Origin: Brevibacillus sp.
Lineage (GTDB): Bacteria; Bacillota; Bacilli; Brevibacillales; Brevibacillaceae
Reading direction: 5' to 3'
Assembly: GCA_029240815.1 (NCBI GenBank)
Contig: JARDZO010000251.1
Location: 1-8,343 of the forward strand
Length of the DNA stretch: 8,343 nucleotides
In this document: one piece after another, positions 5,166-8,343 of the stretch
Numbering within the stretch: the stretch's first letter is position 1
Layout: every line of letters begins with the position of its first letter
Notes under the pieces: model-generated
Told to the model about the DNA's origin: nothing
Databases searched by the model: none
The model's input: only the letters and a program-made list of their open reading frames with translations
Made by a program: the position numbers and the translations under genes

Positions 5166-6446
5166 TTATTGGCTGATTCGCTCCAGTAACTCAGCGAAGC
5201 CTGGGAAGGATACATCAATCGCTTCCTCATTTTCGATGACAGTTTCACCTGATGCCGTGAGCCCTGCTATTGCCATCGCCATCCCGATCCTATGGTCACC
5301 CATGCTGTCGATTACAGCACCTGACAAAATCGAATCTCCTTCAATGATCATTCCATCATCCGTTGGCGTTACTTTCGCTCCGAATTTGGACAACTGGCTG
5401 ACCACTGTGGCGATCCGGTCGGTTTCCTTGACCTTCAACTCTTCTGCATCACGAATAACTGTGCGACCTTTCGCTTGGGTAGCCATCACCGCAATAACAG
5501 GGATCTCATCGATCAGACGAGGAATGATATCACCTGCGATCTCGATTCCTTGCAGCTGTGAATGCTTTACGAATAGATCCGCGACTGGTTCTTCATTGAC
5601 CACTCGCTCGTTTACCAGCTCCAGGTCTCCTCCCATCGCCTGTACCACATCAATGATCCCTGTACGGCTCGGGTTGATTCCTACGTTTTCGATCAGCAGA
5701 GAGCTTCCTGGCACCATCATGACAGCCGCGATCAAGAAAGCAGCCGATGAAATGTCTCCTGGCACGTGAATAGCTCGTCCCTTTAATGCCTGTCCGCCCT
5801 CTACAGAGACCGTCAATCCGTCACGTACGACACTCACACCAAAAGCAGCCAGCATGCGTTCCGTATGATCCCGAGACAGGTGCGGCTCTGTCACACTGGT
5901 TACCCCTTTTGCCTGCAAGCCTGCCAGTAAAATCGCAGACTTGACTTGCGCACTGGCAACCGGGGATTGGTAGGAAATCCCTTGAAGATCGCCCCCGCGA
6001 ATCGCAAGGGGTGTGAACTCACCATCTTTACGGCCATCGATTCTGGCTCCCATTTGACGCAGGGGTCCAATTACCCGGCGCATCGGTCTTTTGGCAATAG
6101 ACTCATCGCCTTCCATGACCACATGAAACGGCTGTGTAGACATGATTCCGGACATCAAGCGGATCGTCGTACCGGAGTTACCTACATCCAGTCGTTCAGA
6201 CGGCTCCTGCAAGCCGTACCATCCTTTTCCTTTTACCGTTACTTTATCTCCATGCTGTTCGATTTGAATCCCCATGCGGCGGAAGCAACTGATTGTGCTC
6301 AGACAGTCAGCACCAGGGAGAAACCCTTCAATAGTTGTCGTTCCCTCCGCCAATGATCCGAACATAACAGCTCGGTGTGAAATTGACTTATCTCCTGGAA
6401 CTTTGACCGTTCCGTTGATTTTGTTGGCTTGTCTAACGCGAAGCAC
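5166..6446 (-). CDS. aroA: 3-phosphoshikimate 1-carboxyvinyltransferase (EPSP synthase)
   Basis: Cytoplasmic enzyme joining phosphoenolpyruvate to shikimate 3-phosphate to give EPSP, the step before chorismate synthase. At 426 aa it is full length. Visible motifs are GDKSISHRA (18-26, Lys20, Ser21 and Arg25 binding substrates), [12 protein letters not shown] (86-97), KRPMRR with Arg121, SAQVK (165-169), SRDHTER (191-197), Asp313 in [17 protein letters not shown] with Glu341 and Arg344, and [10 protein letters not shown] with His385-Arg386. All expected catalytic residues appear present. GDKS, SAQVK and RDHTE are the pattern described for class II EPSP synthases. Bacillus literature calls this gene aroE. 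The start is GTG with AGGGGAG 7 nt upstream. It is last in the operon, 75 bp after tyrA; that gap shows no promoter or hairpin I can support. Confidence 0.98.
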   Translation of the reverse strand: MLRVRQANKINGTVKVPGDKSISHRAVMFGSLAEGTTTIEGFLPGADCLSTISCFRRMGIQIEQHGDKVTVKGKGWYGLQEPSERLDVGNSGTTIRLMSGIMSTQPFHVVMEGDESIAKRPMRRVIGPLRQMGARIDGRKDGEFTPLAIRGGDLQGISYQSPVASAQVKSAILLAGLQAKGVTSVTEPHLSRDHTERMLAAFGVSVVRDGLTVSVEGGQALKGRAIHVPGDISSAAFLIAAVMMVPGSSLLIENVGINPSRTGIIDVVQAMGGDLELVNERVVNEEPVADLFVKHSQLQGIEIAGDIIPRLIDEIPVIAVMATQAKGRTVIRDAEELKVKETDRIATVVSQLSKFGAKVTPTDDGMIIEGDSILSGAVIDSMGDHRIGMAMAIAGLTASGETVIENEEAIDVSFPGFAELLERISQ

Positions 6447-6521
6447 TGTTCCACTCCCCTTTTTCTGATAGCAGTCATGCTGTGAAGCGTCTTCGTTGTA
6501 AAGTCCAATTCCAGCAAAAAG

Positions 6522-7625
6522 CTACATGCGTTTATATACATTGTAATCGAAATAGCGGAGAAGCTCTTCCCCTTTTTCCATTTCGGTCTGCGACTGAAAC
6601 GTGATACGCAGAGCACCGTAAATGTCTTCACGCGTCTCCCTGATCTGCAAATTGATAATGTTGATTTGTCTGGCACCCAAAAGGGTCGTGATTCGTCCAA
6701 TTTCGCCTGGATGGTCAGGAATATCGATATACAAATCGTACAAAGGCGGCAGTGCCCCTGCCTTCCGCTCGGGCAATCCATCGCGGAAATCGCGTGCAGT
6801 CTGGAAAAATTGCTCGATTCGGTCAGCGTCCCCGGCCTGTACCAGCTCCATTACTTCTTCCAGTGCAGTTGCCCAGTCCTTGGCAATCTTCAAAATAGGA
6901 TCTCGATTTTGAAGCAGGACATCTCGCCACATCCGTGGATTACTGGATGCGATCCGAGTAATATCGCGAAAGCCGCCAGCAGCCAAACGCGCATGCCACG
7001 CATTTTCATCATCGTAGCCTGCTACCAAGTTTACGAGTGCTGAAGCTAATACGTGTGGAAAATGACTGACTGCCCCTACGACCTGATCATGTGTAACCGG
7101 GTCCATCTGTACCACTTTTGCCCTCGTCAAGGATAAAAGGTCGACCAATCGATTGACCATATGCTCTGGGGTGTCTGCATCAGGAGTCAGGACGTAATAA
7201 GCGTTTTCCAGTAGTCGATCCGACGCCGCTTCTACACCAGACTTGTGAGAGCCTGCCATCGGATGTCCACCGATGAATGTCACGTGAGGGGGGACAACCT
7301 TGATTGCCTGACGCACAATCTCAGACTTGGTGCTGCCGACATCGGTTACAATGACATCTGGTTGGAGATCCAGCTCAGTCAATGTGCGCAATGTCGCGAA
7401 GATCTGCTCCACTGGCGCGGCTAAAAAGATGACATTGGCCTCTCTCACGGCCGTCTGCAGGTCTGTGGTACCCGCATGGATGACACCGAGCGTCAATGCC
7501 TTGTCCAAACAATCCTGACGGACATCGTAGCCGACGACCCTGATCGAAGGATCACGACGCATCGACAAGGCGATAGACCCGCCAATAAGTCCGACGCCAA
7601 TTATTGCTATGGTGGTTTTTTTCAT
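6522..7625 (-). CDS. tyrA: Prephenate dehydrogenase with C-terminal ACT domain
   Basis: Oxidatively decarboxylates prephenate to 4-hydroxyphenylpyruvate using NAD, committing carbon to tyrosine. The 367 aa match the Bacillus-type monofunctional enzyme. The N-terminal Rossmann fold has GVGLIGGS (10-17) and Asp34 at the end of the second strand, consistent with NAD preference. DVGSTK (95-100) and GGHPMAGSHKSG (119-130) form the active-site region, with SHFPH (187-191) in the helical dimerisation domain. Residues about 296-360 form an ACT domain (LYDLYIDIPDHPGEIGRITTLL), which in this family commonly gives feedback control by tyrosine. No chorismate mutase domain is fused. The ATG is the only sensible start, although AGGAAGG lies 13 nt upstream, rather far. 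It sits between hisC and aroA in one operon. Confidence 0.97.
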   Translation of the reverse strand: MKKTTIAIIGVGLIGGSIALSMRRDPSIRVVGYDVRQDCLDKALTLGVIHAGTTDLQTAVREANVIFLAAPVEQIFATLRTLTELDLQPDVIVTDVGSTKSEIVRQAIKVVPPHVTFIGGHPMAGSHKSGVEAASDRLLENAYYVLTPDADTPEHMVNRLVDLLSLTRAKVVQMDPVTHDQVVGAVSHFPHVLASALVNLVAGYDDENAWHARLAAGGFRDITRIASSNPRMWRDVLLQNRDPILKIAKDWATALEEVMELVQAGDADRIEQFFQTARDFRDGLPERKAGALPPLYDLYIDIPDHPGEIGRITTLLGARQINIINLQIRETREDIYGALRITFQSQTEMEKGEELLRYFDYNVYKRM

Positions 7626-7659
7626 TTCAACTTTCGATCCTTCCTAGTTGCGTGTAGAC

Positions 7660-7688
7660 AAAGATGCCGGGAGTGTCCCGGCATCTTT
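7660..7688 (-). terminator. Perfect 13-bp hairpin between hisC and tyrA
   Basis: AAAGATGCCGGGA (7660-7672) and its exact complement (7676-7688) enclose a 3-nt loop. On the minus strand only UUU then G follows, a poor U tract, so termination is likely partial. The plus strand has a better tail (TTTTCAATTT). It starts 5 nt past the hisC stop codon. It could tune tyrA-aroA expression or stabilise mRNA ends rather than end the operon. Confidence 0.6.
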
Positions 7689-7693
7689 TCAAT

Positions 7694-8343
7694 TTATTTC
7701 AATGCGCCTGTGACGATATCTTTCAACACGGAAAGTACTTTCTCATTTTGCTCCGGTGTCCCAATCGTGATGCGTTGGTAGCCCGGATGTCCGAGTGCAT
7801 TTCCGGAACGAATGATGATGCCTTGGCTCAAGAGCTTTTTGAATACCTCATCTGAATCACGATTCAGGTTGACGAGAATGAAGTTAGTCTGGGATGGATA
7901 ATAATCCAGACCCCATTCTTCAAAAGCGTCTGTGAATTGCTTCATGCCTTCACGATTGCGCTCACGGCAGTTTTTCACGAATTCCTGATCGTGGAGCGCC
8001 GCACGAGCTGCTACTTGACCCAATGTACCTGTATTAAACGGCTCACGCACATGTTCCAGCTGAGAGACAAGCTCTTCCGAAGCGATGCCGTAGCCCACGC
8101 GCAGTGTCGCCAGTCCGTAAATTTTGGAGAATGTACGCAGGATGATCAGATTCGGGTAATCAGCCAACATGGGAACGGTTTGCGGATATTCCGGATCCAC
8201 TACGTACTCGTAATAAGCTTCATCCAAAACGACGAGCACGTTTTGCGGCACTTTTTTCAGGAAAGATTCCAGCTCTGTCGTTGTCACGATTGTGCCAGAT
8301 GGATTGTTCGGGTTGCATACCCACACGACACGGGTCTGTTCGT
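7694..8343 (-). CDS. hisC: Histidinol-phosphate aminotransferase, C-terminal part
   Basis: Pyridoxal-phosphate aminotransferase (fold type I), with about 215 codons visible of a usual 350-370. The frame is open to the window edge, and the residues before the internal GTG (EQTRVVWVCNPNNPSGT) continue the family pattern, so the true start lies outside. Motifs in order are NPNNPSGT, VVLDEAYYEYV with the cofactor-binding Asp and Tyr, RTFSKIYGLATLRVGYG with the Schiff-base Lys, and a late Arg in GHPGYQRITIGTPEQN that fits the substrate-carboxylate contact. It converts imidazole-acetol phosphate to histidinol phosphate. In B. subtilis the same enzyme also transaminates tyrosine and phenylalanine precursors, which explains its place before tyrA and aroA. 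The symbol is chosen from operon context as well as motifs, since other aminotransferases of this subfamily look similar. Confidence 0.93.
   Translation of the reverse strand, partial: EQTRVVWVCNPNNPSGTIVTTTELESFLKKVPQNVLVVLDEAYYEYVVDPEYPQTVPMLADYPNLIILRTFSKIYGLATLRVGYGIASEELVSQLEHVREPFNTGTLGQVAARAALHDQEFVKNCRERNREGMKQFTDAFEEWGLDYYPSQTNFILVNLNRDSDEVFKKLLSQGIIIRSGNALGHPGYQRITIGTPEQNEKVLSVLKDIVTGALK

Noticed and set aside
5152..5769. 205-codon open frame on the plus strand opposite aroA
   Set aside because: It is Ser/Thr/Ile rich low-complexity antisense translation of a clearly coding aroA region, with no supporting signals.

Overview
The window reads as a piece of Bacillales chromosome, most like Brevibacillus or a close Paenibacillaceae relative. 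The reasons are the order hisC-tyrA-aroA, strong GGAGG-type ribosome binding sites, GTG starts, U-tract intrinsic terminators, and a TPR protein near aroA as in Bacillus subtilis (aroE-ypiA). The genus is an inference from gene order and style, not from a database match. Every gene I can support lies on the minus strand, so transcription runs from high to low coordinates.

Right side (8343 down to 5119): the end of an aromatic amino acid operon. It holds hisC (5' end beyond the window), tyrA (prephenate dehydrogenase with a C-terminal ACT domain) and aroA (EPSP synthase). A perfect 13-bp hairpin lies between hisC and tyrA, and a strong terminator closes the operon after aroA. Together these enzymes make the EPSP that leads to chorismate and turn prephenate into tyrosine; HisC also serves histidine synthesis.

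Middle (5060 to 3691): a 335-bp intergenic region with a near-consensus sigma-A promoter, two cre-like sites and an intrinsic terminator about 50 nt into the transcript. It leads into a GTG-initiated gene for a dihydroorotase/amidohydrolase-like protein. That protein keeps both ends of the family fold but has lost the Asp-x-His-x-His metal motif, so it looks like a pseudoenzyme. This is the least ordinary part of the window.

Left-middle (3643 to 2277): an ECF sigma factor and its membrane anti-sigma factor, overlapping by 4 nt. A candidate ECF-type promoter lies upstream, which suggests autoregulation, and a bidirectional hairpin terminator lies downstream.

Left (2264 to 1): a TPR-repeat protein bracketed by two terminators, then an uncharacterised 372-aa protein with a SAP/Rho-N-like N-terminus and probable winged-helix segment. 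A further gene appears to begin at the window edge. Compared with B. subtilis, where ypiA directly follows aroE, the amidohydrolase-like gene and the sigma/anti-sigma pair sit between the two here. I found no mobile elements, CRISPR arrays, rRNA or tRNA genes.
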